DNA of 64,000 nucleotides from positions 10,731,001 through 10,795,000 of the forward strand of contig OX387205.1 of the NCBI GenBank assembly GCA_947561715.1, given 5' to 3'. This stretch comes from Ascidia mentula (taxonomy: Eukaryota > Chordata > Ascidiacea > Phlebobranchia > Ascidiidae). The translations under genes and the position numbers were made by a program. Numbering within the stretch: position 1 is the stretch's first letter; each line of letters opens with the position of its first letter. The notes beneath the pieces are model-generated. The model was not told where the DNA came from. It saw only the letters and a list, made by a program, of their open reading frames with translations, and made no database searches. Positions 1 to 16,921 of the stretch are shown piece after piece.

Positions 1-264
1 GTCCACTTAAGTCAGCAAAGTTCGTATAAAGTATCACCGTAAAAACCCCAAACCACTCTGCATATTCAACAGCTAGGTCTTCACTGCAGCCTGACATATC
101 TTAAATGATGACGTCACTGCGGTGAACCTTCGAGTATAGTTGTTGTCACGTGATGTGCCTCAGTCTTTTTTTTCTCTGTAGTTGCCTGCCTGCTTCTGTG
201 CGCGCGTTGCTACAACATCAGCACTGATAATGAACACAGTAGTGTTCGAAACGTTTGCTCTAGC

Positions 265-3200
265 ATGAATAGCATATTTGCTCTGGCGTTTCTCTTTGAA
301 GAATCACCATTTTTTGCATTTTTGTTTGTGCAGCTTTCAGTAGGCACTTCTGTTACGGAGAGGTATGTGAAAACCCTCAGACAAATCGAGGAAGCCACCT
401 CGACCTCCAAGAAGAAGCTTATTGACAAACGACTTCTCGGTAGAGTAAAGCAGGTTACACAGCGTTGGAACGCGTGCGTCACGCTTCGTTGGATTTACAT
501 CATAAAGCGATACGTCAAGTTTGTCAGGTGATTTGCAAGTGAGGTATTATGGGGTTTGAAATGTTGCTGAGTGGTTCGTGATTTGTTTTATTAGTTACAA
601 GGTTGTGTTAGAAGAGATGACCAAGGATGTGATCAACTGTGGAACTCAAAGTCAGGCCGGTACGTATATATTAGACTTTAGTCCATGCTATTGCATCCAT
701 ACATATTCTACAGTAGATCATAATACATTTACACGAAATAATTTCCACGGAAATGGGTCCAGATGCTGAATTTAGCATTGCATTAATTTATGAGATTAAT
801 ACATTTGACTACAAACAGGCATCACAACTTCACAGTTGTACAAACCGTAGAGCTGCATGTTTCCAATAATTTTGTGTGCAAACAATTCCTCTTTGAAAAT
901 TTGCCCAAATAAATATGTACCATGCCTAGGATTTTTTCGTCATAGGTGACCTACAAGCTTGCTTTTGGCACATCGTGCGCAAGAAACGTCTAGTTGTGGA
1001 AAACAAGCATTTCGGCAATGAAGTTGAATCTCTTGTACTGCAATGCCGCCACCAAGTGGTAGTCGTATTCCGTCAAGTGGGGTTCGCAGTTATTGCACTC
1101 AAGAAAACTGGTTAGTCATCCAAAAATGCAACCTATGGGAATGCAACCTTTTTGTGTATAGATTTAACACGTGTTAATGTTACCGTTTATTTAATTATGG
1201 GCCCGAAGGAATAGCCAGCACTTGGTTACAGCTTATCCCTGCTATAAGTATAGTCTCGGGAACATGAGGTCCTAGTTTTTCCATGTATTCTCAGTTTGTT
1301 GACAATGTGTTCCTCTTATGGATTATGCTCAGGTATGCTGTCGGCGAAAACCAAACCAACCGAAGACACACAGGACGACGATCATCCTGTTCCACCTAGC
1401 AACAGCGCACTTTCTACAGCCTCTTCTATTTCAACTATATCTGGTGAGGCTTTAACTGGTGAGGAAAATAAAAGTGCAGAGTCCGTTGCTGTCGATGGTC
1501 AACTGCAGGAAAGCAAAGAAAATGTCGCCAACAGTGAGTAAATGCATGTTGGAAAAAATCCAGGTATAGTTGCAGAAAACAAACGAATACGACACTTTTC
1601 AATTTAAGGCCACGTGTGGTTCAAACAGACAATTCACAACAATTTGTTGCTGTTTGTTATTGTAATGTTATGTGGATTTAACTCCTGGGTGTAGTTAGGT
1701 GATTACTTAAATACATTTGAAGGTTATTTTCCCATTTCTTTCCCACACATTAATCTCATTTCTTTTACAGATGGGAATTCCCCGATTAACACGAAGCAGT
1801 CGATTATTCGTCCTACCATCTCAACAGGTGATATAAAGTTTTACGCCAAACCCATGGTTTTCCAACGATTTTGTTGTAACGTCCGCTTTCATAAAATCCT
1901 CAAACTCGCGGAATGCTCAGTAAAATTTAACTTGATCCTTTAACGAACAAGGTTGTATTTCTTTTCAACAAAATAGGACGCAACAAGCAGGAAAGATTAG
2001 AAACCAAAATTTGTAGGAACCAAATCAACAAAATATAAGCATAGCCTACATATGTTTATTTCAAAACAGGTTGCTGTTCTTGCTTATTCACGGACATGCA
2101 GGAACCAGCCGCCCTTGTGGGCGCGTGAACCTTTGGTTGGGAAGCACTGGCCGATTTGAACATAAATTCCCTTCCCTTAAACTGCTATGAACCTTTTACG
2201 AGTATGCAATTGTTCACAGAACACTCTACCACTACAACAAACGATGGCTCAGGACCTCAAACAGCTGAAATGCCGAGTAGACTCGCTAGCGCCGAAAGTG
2301 GTCAGAGTCAAGATAAAGAATCTTACCAGCAAGAGATGACAACAGAAGCTGGACAAGCGGAGGCAAAAGAAATTCCGCCTTTCGTCGAGGATCACCATAA
2401 AGTTGAAGATGATTGTAAATTTAACCGGAAGTTCTTCACCAGGCGTCTTTCCACAACTTGCTGCAGTCATCAGAAGCAGAAGCCGTGTGACACGGCGGCG
2501 CCGAAGAAAATCAACTTCAACCAGTGGGTCAGGTGCGTATTTGTGATTCAAATTACCTCAGGGAATGTGTACGCCCCGTCTCAAGCTTGACTGCATCCAC
2601 ACAGTTAACCTTATACCAATCAAAAGCATGTTTAAAGATCAGGAAAATTAGTTTTTCAGTTGAATGAAGAAAAAATTTAAATAAATATTATAAAATTTTG
2701 TGAGATTTTGACAAAACACTTGTTTACCATCAACAACAGACGTTCTTCTTTGCCACAACCTCCGCCCCAGCGCATACCAACCTCGCAGTCCAGAAGACGA
2801 ATATCTAGACTGATGAACGACAACGTCATCTGTGGAATACCCCGGACATTAGAGATGGACATTAGACAGGATCTAAGCAAGGCGCGCAAAAACCTTCAGC
2901 AGGCAATGAGGCGATACTCCGTAACACCAGGTCAATATCACATTGCCTTGCTGTAATTTATGTAGCCGACTTTAGACATTAATGACCTCAGAAAAATGTT
3001 GGTTTGAATGTTACACAAGTGATAGGACATAGCAAACGCCAAAGGCAGGGTTTGTGTTTCAAATTCGAGTTTGCGACGATGATGTTTGTGTGTGGCTTCG
3101 TAGCGGCTAAATTATTCATGTTAAATACGCATTGACATAAATCGAACAGTTTAAACTAACTGTCAATTTTGACAGACTTGCAAACACCTGATCCATCACT

Positions 3201-3678
3201 CCTTACCAAAAAGGTGCTGAAACAGCTCCGCGAAAGGCGCAGAACCTTGGCTTTTCTTGGTATCGAAAAGAACGAAGGTTTGATAGCGCGATACGATACG
3301 AGCGAGCTAATCGATATCTACAAATCGCGCGGGAGTGGCGGGGCGGTTAACCCCCCAAGTTCTGCATCATCCGAAAGCAGCGTCAAAAATGCAGCAGACT
3401 TAAATCGCAGCTCTGAATGTGAAGTTTCAAAATGCAGGCGACGCCCGGTTACCGAACAATGTTGCAGACGAGGCGGTGCCTCAGAGGCCAACTTGCGACA
3501 GAATCGTAGCACCGGGCTGCTTATGGAGGCGAAGAGCTCTTATGTATCAGACAGGAGTAATACTGGAGAAAAACGGGTGTCGTTACAGAATCTAAACCAG
3601 CAGGCAAACCAGCAAGCGGAAACCCAAAGGTCGAGATTCAATGAAACAGTATCGTCTCGCCGCTCCAGCACAAATTGA
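265..3678 (+). CDS. Unidentified 585-residue protein, 8 exons
   Basis: I do not recognise this protein. Exons 265-527, 595-659, 946-1110, 1333-1533, 1771-1827, 2220-2532, 2740-2930 and 3176-3678 join in one frame with consensus splice sites, giving 1758 nt ending in TGA. Residues about 30-155 are basic and predicted helical (for example TERYVKTLRQIEEATSTSKK). The middle is acidic, rich in Ser/Thr/Glu and probably disordered. Residues about 360-470 are again basic with a conserved-looking helical patch (KKVLKQLRERRRTLAFLGIE), followed by a Ser/Arg/Gln-rich tail. The 5' end is the weak point. The ATG at 265 opens a hydrophobic stretch, but the reading frame is open back to 154, and a good acceptor lies at 330-332. 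The true start may therefore be spliced on from upstream, even outside the window. No enzyme motif was seen. Confidence 0.6.
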
Positions 3679-3931
3679 TGCAAATAAATGCACTTTTTTA
3701 TGCTGATACAATTTCTTGACCAGTGGGTTAGGGTTATAGACAGCATACATCACAATAATGACGTAAACTTTTGAGCTAACTTTGGACTTACAAAGACTAT
3801 GGAGCCACTCTGATGTTCATCGACTTACATTTAACACCTCAATTCCTGCTAAAAATTCCAAGAAATAAGCACCAAATTTGGTTTGTTTTCTCTTTTTTTG
3901 TTAATTTTGTATCGATCCTGTCGAAAAAACT

Positions 3932-4533
3932 TTAAAGTCTCGGTGCTTTGGCATAGATTCTTAAAGCTTTTAGTTTGGAAAGTATTCTCGGCAAGTCCAC
4001 CAAATCAATGGCGTGCATAAACTTGATCTGTGCGTCCTCAGGAGTCATGGTGCTATTTCTGTAAAACAAAACAGATATTTATTGTCCAAAAGCACCAATA
4101 CTACATTCACTTTTTTCTATGTGTATAAGCTTTATATATTAGTGAACAATTTGAGTTTCCTGCTCTGCACAAAAATAAATATTTTAAATGGGCCGCGAGC
4201 CAAAACATAATAGTTGGGAACCACTGCTTTGCCAGCAAAAACTCAACTGTTCTCGCCATAACCGAAACAATTTCATCATCAGTCGGTATTGTGTGACAGC
4301 TTGGTCGGTAAAAAATTCTTTGGCCTGTGTCAAAGGAGTTTTTAACTTAGTTGCTAGACGAGAAACTTCATCCTCTGGACACCGCCGCGCCACAAGCCGC
4401 ATCATCAGTGTCAGCAAGAGTTCTGAAAGCATTTTAAAATGAGTTAATGTGTGACAAAAAATAAAACTATACGTAAATATAGGAAATTACCTTCACGTTC
4501 TTGATTACTTTTTACAAACTTAACCTTTGCCAT
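3932..4533 (-). CDS. Small probable death-domain protein, 3 exons
   Basis: Exons 4491-4533, 4248-4422 and 3932-4058 (read on the minus strand) join in phase and encode 114 residues, MAKVKFVKSNQERE to RIYAKAPRL. Almost the whole protein is one helical domain. The pattern EDEVSRLATKL, then LMMKLFRLWREQN, then a short loop and DAQIKFMHAIDLVDLPRIL fits the second half of a death-fold domain, including the W after the fifth helix and the alternating hydrophobics of the last. This family assignment is by pattern and is moderately sure. No other domain is present, so it would be a single-domain adaptor. The exon 2 donor (GTTGAG) is weak. Intron 2 holds the end of a hAT-type transposon. The gene starts 788 bp from the divergent SDHA start. 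Confidence 0.6.
4185..4226. mobile_element. hAT-type transposon end inside an intron
   Basis: The sequence ends in AGTTGGGAACCACTG at 4226, the reverse complement of the common hAT terminal motif CAGTGGTTCCCAAC. It follows a gggccgcgagcc segment typical of these elements. It lies in intron 2 of the death-domain gene. I found no matching left end or target duplication, so the element is a remnant or its left side is diverged. Confidence 0.5.
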
Positions 4534-5321
4534 GTTTTCTACATAATCCACAACAGAACAGAAGATATCCCTAAAGCCCTAACTTCGACTTTTGGCTGGG
4601 TGCAGAGCCCTAACTATAACTAACTTTGTGTAAACTTGTTGCAAATCAGCAAATCAGACATTTCTTTCTACGCACTGTGACAGAATAGAGTTGTTGTTTT
4701 AACCTATTGTGAGATCATACTTGTTTGATCTTCAAGGAAATTTCCGAGTTGAACGTGAAACACAAAATGTATGCGTTGACGTTTTGAAAACCAACGACTT
4801 TGTTGATTATTTATTTTTATACACGTCTTTGTAAAAAAAAGTAAATATATGATCATGTCGAACACACAAACCAGTAAGCAAGGTTGTTCACCTTTGCAAC
4901 TCAAGGTAATGAAATTAAAAAATAAAAACGTTTTTCGTCACAGATCAGTGCATTCCTTCAAAATACAGGTAAGGTCAGGACATCGACATGTGTTAACTAC
5001 AGCTACGTGACCGCTTAGTTACTATCAAACAGCAAGCATTTTCGATATTTAACGTGCAATATCATATCGTTGCAATATATCAGTAATAACTAGAGTCCGA
5101 GTCCAAAACTTATCAATAAAAGCTCTGCACTTGAATTTTGTCGAATTCGATTTTCCAATATCCAGTTTACTCCGTTTCAGTCTCAAAACACCACGCTTTT
5201 TGTGATTTCTAAACACTAAGATTTGTTTGGTGCAAAAAGTGTGCTGGAACTTGCAATGTTTTAATTTTATTCAGACGATCATATATTTAGTTTAAGTTTG
5301 TTGACCTAAATTGTGGGCGAA
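4534..5321. promoter_or_regulatory. Shared intergenic region, death-domain gene / SDHA
   Basis: These 788 bp separate two divergent start codons (4533 minus, 5322 plus) and must hold both 5' UTRs and promoters. The stretch is AT-rich. I see no TATA box or repeat that I would defend. Confidence 0.5.
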
Positions 5322-10393
<5,072 letters not shown>

Positions 10394-11495
10394 TACATCG
10401 GTCATCACATACTCAGCCAGTGGCATTTCCAAATCTTCGCTTTCTCGCATTCTCAGTTGTTTGTTGTTTCGAAAAGAATCTATGTATGCGCCCGTTATTG
10501 TAGCAATGTTCCATTCGAATGTTTCCCAATCAAAATGAACAGATTAAATTTAAAAAGGGGTAAAAATGCCGACGACGAACAAACGCATTGAATCAGTTTG
10601 AAACTGGCATTGGATCGTTGTGTTCCTTCACCACAAGACCTTACAAACAGCTCGCTGCTGTGCAACTGGTACCAAGACATCTGCGGCAATCTTTGCATTA
10701 ATCTTGTGATAATTGTGGTAGCGTCAGAGTTTCATCATCGCTTGTGGCAAATGTTGTTTGTTGGCGGCCTTGTGTTGTTCGGACTCAAATACAATTCCTT
10801 TTTTTGCGGAAATGCCGCCCCAGCGTTAACAAAAGAAACCAGGCCGATTTGTCGCAAGAAATATGATGAAGAAATATGGCTTCGAGTTCGATTTCACAAT
10901 ACAGGGACATCCATTGGTAAGTTGTTCACATGACCAGTGAAAACAAATAATTTTGTGAAACGTTGTCCTGATATAGTTACATTGTTCCCCCTACAACCCT
11001 TTCTAGTTGTCTCATAACTGCTTTGTCATGCCCAGGATTGTTGATTTGGTGCTTAAGTAGGCAACACGTAATTATGGATCTACCAGCTGGCACAGTGCCA
11101 CTTCAACAGCTGCACTGATGAGACCTTACAGGTCGAAACAGTGCGTGTATACACCCTGTCTGCGACTCTCCGTGATTATTATGGCTCTTTTGCGCATATA
11201 ATCGTATTCTGTTCAGATATGTTAGTGCTACTTGCAAACAAAAAGCGTTCTTTTATTTTGAAGTACAAGTTCGCCAGTAAGCTACAATGAACACATGGCC
11301 TACTTTTGTGTTGCAGCGCTGCCAGATAAACGAATCGAATACGATGGTGGTCATTGAAAGGTTTCTGTATCCTACACTCCGTTTTGTACACTCGAGCCTG
11401 TTAGTTAAACATTTCATGCTTTAAAATTTGCCTTAAGTCCATTCATGCTTTGTTCTTCTGCATTTCTTTCACAATTTTCTGGCAGCGCGGTTTTC
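10394..11495. other. Tail-to-tail interval between SDHA and the GABA-A alpha gene
   Basis: This 1.1 kb should hold both 3' UTRs. On the minus strand an AATAAA at 11257-11252 could end the GABA-A alpha transcript. An open frame at 10598-10933 has no ATG start, ends at a possible donor, and matches nothing I know. A copy of a dispersed repeat sits at 11105-11154. Confidence 0.45.
11105..11154 (-). repeat. Dispersed repeat, copy 1
   Basis: On the minus strand it contains CACTGTTTCGACCTGTAAGG and then TCTCATCAGTGCAGCTG. Two other copies are at 30730-30792 and 47201-47270. The core GACCT-N2-3-AGGTC is an inverted repeat, but no element ends or target duplication could be set. Confidence 0.55.
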
Positions 11496-14400
11496 TTACG
11501 GGTTCAGCCGGTGCGCCACCTCGTGGGCTTGATGTGATAAGTAGACGAACCAGTAGATGCCGTTAAAGAAGAAAAACGCAAGCGGGAAAGCGACTCGCGA
11601 AACCCGGTCAATTCGGTTTACTCCGCCCTGCAAAACAACAACCATTTTTGTAGATACTTCTGGGGAGCTGGATTTTCGTCTCTTTTTACACAAACGGCGA
11701 CAATTCTTTGCTAAAAGGTCTGGACCAAATACCTGGGATTTCGTAACTTCGTTGATTTGTTCTTCGGCCGCAACCAATAGTTTCTGAGCGAGCTTTATGT
11801 CAGATAAATTGACGTCTATTTGTTTAGTTTCCATCTCGTTTAGCCAGTGGCCTGTAACGACAAGGCAATTCGGTTACGTCACGTCCAAAGACTCGTTATT
11901 GTCGTTTTTCATTAATTCTACTCTGCACATATAACTTATACCACAATGAGAGCAATAGTAAAATTGAATTTTAGAACAAAATTTAAAGAATTTACGTGGT
12001 AGTATAAAACCCGCCAGACGCCTGAGATAGTATTCTAAATCTTGTTTGCGATCAATGGGCATCCCCGACGCCATCTTGAAAAGGTCACGTAAGTTGACCT
12101 TCAGGTAACCTTCGCCTCGTCGTATTTCAACTAATCTGTAGAACCACAAAAGCTGTCAACTATAATTGCCTATTTTTTGTATTAAAAGTCGCCCCAAAGA
12201 ACATTTTGGGAATTACGTTGTTGCTATTTTACGGTATTATCATGAAATACTAAATTGTTCATTCTTTCGACGAAACAACAAAGACAAATATACACCTTTT
12301 GTTTAAACGAATGTATAAATTTTACTTGACCTTACCTTTTCCGAAATGCAGGACACGAATGAAACATGTTCAGTTCTGAACCTCCACTCTTTCTGCTCGT
12401 CTTTTCCATTTGTGAATGAAAATAGTGCACTGTAAAGTCGCAAATCATTAACAACTTACCACAAATACGCGAGAACCAATAGCATAAAAATTTTAAAAAC
12501 AAATAAAAAACAAATAAATTTAAACACAAACCCGAGGCAAATTCGATGAGTGCAGCAAAGCAGAACGCGAAACAAACGGCCATGTACCAATCCAGAGCTG
12601 TAGCGTAAGCAACTTTTGGGAGTGATTGACGGGTGCTGATGCTCAGTGTCGTCAAATTGAGCACTGTCATAATGCCTAAATATCGCACAAAATATAAGGG
12701 TTAGTATCTACCGAAAATTGGTGTTCCTGGCAAAAGGTTTTGCGTTGTGTATGTCACTACGTTTGGTTTAAAGAAAGGTTTAAAATACGATTTTTTTTTG
12801 ATGTACCTAACCACTGATGTTAAATACTATAATGCAACCACTGTGCATTGCTTTTCCGCAGCTACGTTACGTGCTGATCAACTGATTATGTAAATAGCAA
12901 TTTCCTATGTGAATAGAAAACGTGGTTTAAAGATATCTGACCTGAAACTGTTCTGGCAGGAACAGCCTCCTTGTTAATCCAAAATGAAATCTGCAAACAT
13001 AATTGTTATGTGGTAACTTTGTCCATCCTATCAGTCGTTAGTGACGTATGTAATTTTCACCTGAGATAAAATGACGATTAAAACACAGGGGACGTAGGTT
13101 TGAATGACGTAATATCCCATCTGTCGTTTCAAATGAAACTTCGTTTCCAGAACAGAATACTCTCCTGCAAGATATTGAAAGGTCAAAGCAAAAACACAAA
13201 CTATTAAACGTTCTGCAGTGCTGATGAAGATGAATCAATACAAAACTACTGCTAATTTATTGTCTAAAAGAAATATACTGCTATTTTTGTTGCCAGGCAT
13301 ACTAATTAATCAGAATTGCTCTTCTGGCACTTAGTTTCGTTTCTAAAGTGTTTATTGGAAACCAACGTTTCGTCTGCCATCCGGCGAGACTTAACCCTGA
13401 AGAAGTCTCGCCGGATGGCAGACGAAACGTTGGTTTCCAATAAACACTTTAGAAACTAAGTGCCAGAAGAGCAATTCTGATTGACTAAAAGAAATGTTTA
13501 TCACTCATATAATTAGTTTTAGCACATTTAGCCAACTTAAAAAAAAGCAGCCACCTGAAACGGTAAAAATAACGTCTGACTTCCACGTGTAGTTGATAAG
13601 TTCGAACTGATTGAGTCTTGAGGAAGACTGCGGAACGTCCACAGGTTGTGTATCGTTGTCCTGGAACCAAATGAACTCAACCTGGTCCTGAAACAAAGAA
13701 TGTTAAAATTAAAATTTTTGAAGTCAGTATTTAGTCTTTCGTTGAATTTCGTGCGCATTGCCGGGGCATTTTTTTTTATAGCTTTAACCCTGTTTCTATG
13801 ACGCAACATAGCTTTGATTTTGACGTAACATAACTTTGGATAAGGGCTTTGGATAAGGGACACTAACTTTTGTGTAGCCGTAGCTGCCGTACACCAAGTG
13901 ACAGGTGTGAACATCCATTGGAAAATCGATCAATATCATCGGACATTTCGCTTTGATGGTCAGCCTGCCATTAACAAAAGTTGTATTAAACCTCAAGCCC
14001 TTTGATTAAGGTTGCAATTAGTAAAATAAAACATGCTATAATGTACGTGAGGTTGTCGTATTTATAATTAGAGTAACGGTCGTGTTTTAAGCGCTTGTTT
14101 TGTATTGAACTACTAACCACTATCTCTATGGGAAAAATCTCATTTAAAACTTTTCTTCGCTCTGGCTACAATAGCAACTGTATCACAAACCCGCATGAAT
14201 TTAGCTCGTTCTGAGAGTAAGTCATACCCACGCATATAGACAATTTACACAAACCTCATCGTGTAGAGAATATTTCCTTCAGGATCAATACGTAGAAGTC
14301 GGTTGGGGACTGTGATATTGTGTGCAATCGACTTTTTGCCGTTGCGGAAGAAACTGTCCGGCGTCCACAACATCTGCACCATTTTGTTGTTCAGTTTTAG

Positions 14401-16921
14401 TTCGGTGATGTTCTTGTTGAGGTCTTTGAAGGCAAGACGGTCGTCTCGCCACCTGGATTAAAATTACGTTGTGTAAGAAGTACAACAGTTTGACACCAAA
14501 TAATATTTGTAGAGATTTTGTTATGCTACATATGGAAACTACAAAGTTGTTTAAAAGGTACGACCATTTATTTAGGATTTTTTCTATCCACCAATCAAAT
14601 TTGTCCATAAAAAATAACCTCTGCAACAAGAAAATTCCCTAAAACCCTTTGGAGTTTTTTATTCGTTTGCCATCCCACTAAAAGGTCATACGTATTGTCC
14701 TCTGCATGCACAATGGGCGATGGCGTAGGTTTGGCATTTTTAAACCCACAACCGTAACTTATAAACGACTCGGCCTGTCCGCCTACACCCTAACATGAAG
14801 CGCGCACCCCATTCCGTTGATGTGCTTGACAGCAGCAAAATGTCACTGACATTAGTGCAGAACATCAGTGTCTTTTGTCAAATCAATATATAAATCGATT
14901 ACATCCTTTTCAGTACTAATATCTCATTTCCGTCAAATAAAATTAAGACATTTTCTTCGTTATGCCGATGTCGCCGCCTTTTCCCTACCAGTCCAAATTA
15001 CGACATTGTAAAACGTGCAGCGATATGTGAAAATTCGAAGTCTGGGGCGAATAAGGTAAAGTGTGGCAATGTTCGGCTTTCAAAAAGTAGAATATTATCT
15101 AACAACGCAACAATGTTTTATGCATTCGCATGATAAGGCAGGATCTCCCCACTGCCCATGTCCTTACTTAGCCATCACAGCGATCTAATATCTAATGTAG
15201 GTTTAAGAACTTATTGATAGGAATTGCTCTTCTGTTAATTACTATGCCTGGCAGCAAAAATTCAGAACTTATGTTGGAATACAATAGAAAAATTCTTGAT
15301 TCGTTTGAATTATAAAGTTGGCCCTGTACGTCATGTGATGGAAGCAAGCCCATTTATGCCATGCAAATATAGCCCAATTGTTTAATTGTTGAGTTGTTAT
15401 CCGGTCACCCAAAATAAGCTTAAATATACTAAACTCTTCCTGCGTACTTTTGGCGAAAAAACATGTCCATGGTGTACTCCATATCTTGCTCCGACGCTGG
15501 GCCAAAACCGGTGACGTAAAAGTAGCTGTACACCTTTGTTGGGCCCTCTAGGAGAAAGAAAATTATACGAGTTTGAAGAGACCTGTCGAGTTTCAAAGCA
15601 AGAACCGGTGTCTGAAGAAATAACCATGGCCCCTTATTGACGCGAGACCCAGTTTTAGGCCACGAAATTTCATTAAATTACTTCATTCATCTTTACAATT
15701 GACTTACTGTCACACCAAGGCTGATCGATTTTGGCGAATACTTGCTGAATTTACTTGGTTATTTAATTAAATAAAAACGCCAATATACGTTTAAAGATCT
15801 TGGCAGATTTTTTTAACTAGCCATTGTTTTATTATGAAAATAAATCTTGACGTGTGTGCACAAACATATATTCTATCTAATCTTTTAATAAAATAAACAA
15901 GTTTCCATTGATTAAATCAATTTTGAAAATCGTCTTTTGTCATAATCGAAAAATTCACCCCAAAACAGACTTAAAAACAATTTTGCTGTTTTTACCGTTA
16001 AACCCAGGCCGTATCCTGTTATCATAGTCCAGCAAAAATGTGTCCAAGGTTTTAGTAATGTCCTCCGGACAAACCCTGCGTGTGCAAGTTCTTTCTTCGT
16101 TGCCTTGCCTCCGTTTTAGACTTGCTCGATTGCGAATATTGACACCGCCACTGCAAACAACAAAACACTTCAAATCGAAATCAGACTTCCCGCCAAAAGT
16201 TTTCCCGCTTTTTATTTAATTTGAGCGTAACCAAGATTTAGGATAATTGACACAAATGTCATGAAATTGCAAAACAACGCAAAAATCGGAGGCTTTCTCA
16301 CTAGGTCACGAACTTTTACTTTTATGTGATATACCTATTGAAATAATACACTTGGAATTGAAATTTAGCGCAATGAACATTAAGCATTCCTCAAAACTTG
16401 TTTCAAAAGCACTTGCATTTGTATTGTTTCAATTTATCAAGCACAGATTGTTTAAAACAAAAGAAACATGCATATAGTGCATGACGCCGGCAGTTTTTAT
16501 AGTAAAAAAACCCTATTTGTAACTTTCTGTTAACGTGTACAAAAATGTTTTATTCCGTACTTATTATATTCTGTTCTTAGTTACAGCCAATTCGGAAAAT
16601 TAATTATTCAAACAAGATGTCCTATCCATGAATAGAATATGTAATGTTATGTGCAAAGTTGTCCGAACCACACTGCTTGTGCCCAACTATAGCAAATGTG
16701 TGTTGTTTTTGGCGCCATTCGATTTATAAGACATATCGATTTGTCCAACAACAAGGAGATCATGCATGCAGACGTGGTTGCTCTGAATAATTCAAGCACG
16801 CTCTTATAGTAAGTTCATTTAAATATAGATTGACGCCCTACCTCTGTGCGTTGGGTGCAATTGCAAAAGAAAACGTTACGCTCATCACCAGGCATACAGC
16901 GGCTGTTGCAAGCGAATTCAT
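11496..16921 (-). CDS. GABA-A receptor subunit, alpha type
   Basis: Thirteen exons on the minus strand (16842-16921, 15996-16150, 15448-15547, 14255-14452, 13868-13964, 13555-13687, 13061-13164, 12942-12990, 12675-12532, 12336-12429, 12011-12135, 11733-11851, 11496-11627) encode 509 residues of a GABA-gated chloride channel subunit. A signal peptide covers about residues 1-22. The Cys loop is C185-C199. FFRQ at 108-111 and the RDDRLAF that follows identify the alpha class, which supplies the complementary face of the agonist site. M1 begins [11 protein letters not shown]2 is preceded by PAR (300-302), the anion-channel signature. M3 is [11 protein letters not shown] and M4 follows [12 protein letters not shown]. 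Oddities: Met308 and Asn312 in M2 at the 6' and 10' positions, where vertebrate alpha has Thr, and Arg148 where alpha1 has the benzodiazepine-site His. A divergent beta partner starts 1.55 kb away. Confidence 0.95.
13308..13482. repeat. Long fold-back (inverted repeat) in a GABA-A alpha intron
   Basis: Two arms of about 80 nt, left 13308-13392 and right 13403-13482, are reverse complements apart from a 5-nt insertion in the left arm. They flank a 10-nt loop (aaccctgaag). The arms contain GGCAGACGAAACGTTGG. Similar 12-nt words (tctaaaagaaat at about 13263 and actaaaagaaat at about 13485) flank the structure and may be a diverged target duplication. It lies between exons 6 and 7. A partial copy of the arm is at 32221-32260, and sequence like the left flank recurs inverted at 15222-15266. 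Confidence 0.8.
15222..15266. repeat. Repeat fragment related to the 13.3 kb fold-back flank
   Basis: The reverse complement of this stretch (with GCCAGGCATAGTAATTAA and AGAAGAGCAATTC) closely matches 13290-13326. It is another piece of the same dispersed family, in the intron between exons 3 and 4 of the GABA-A alpha gene. Confidence 0.5.

Noticed and set aside
10598-10933. Open frame downstream of SDHA with a possible donor at its end
   Set aside because: It begins with TTG, has no family resemblance, lies in the expected 3' UTR, and no following exon could be joined to it.
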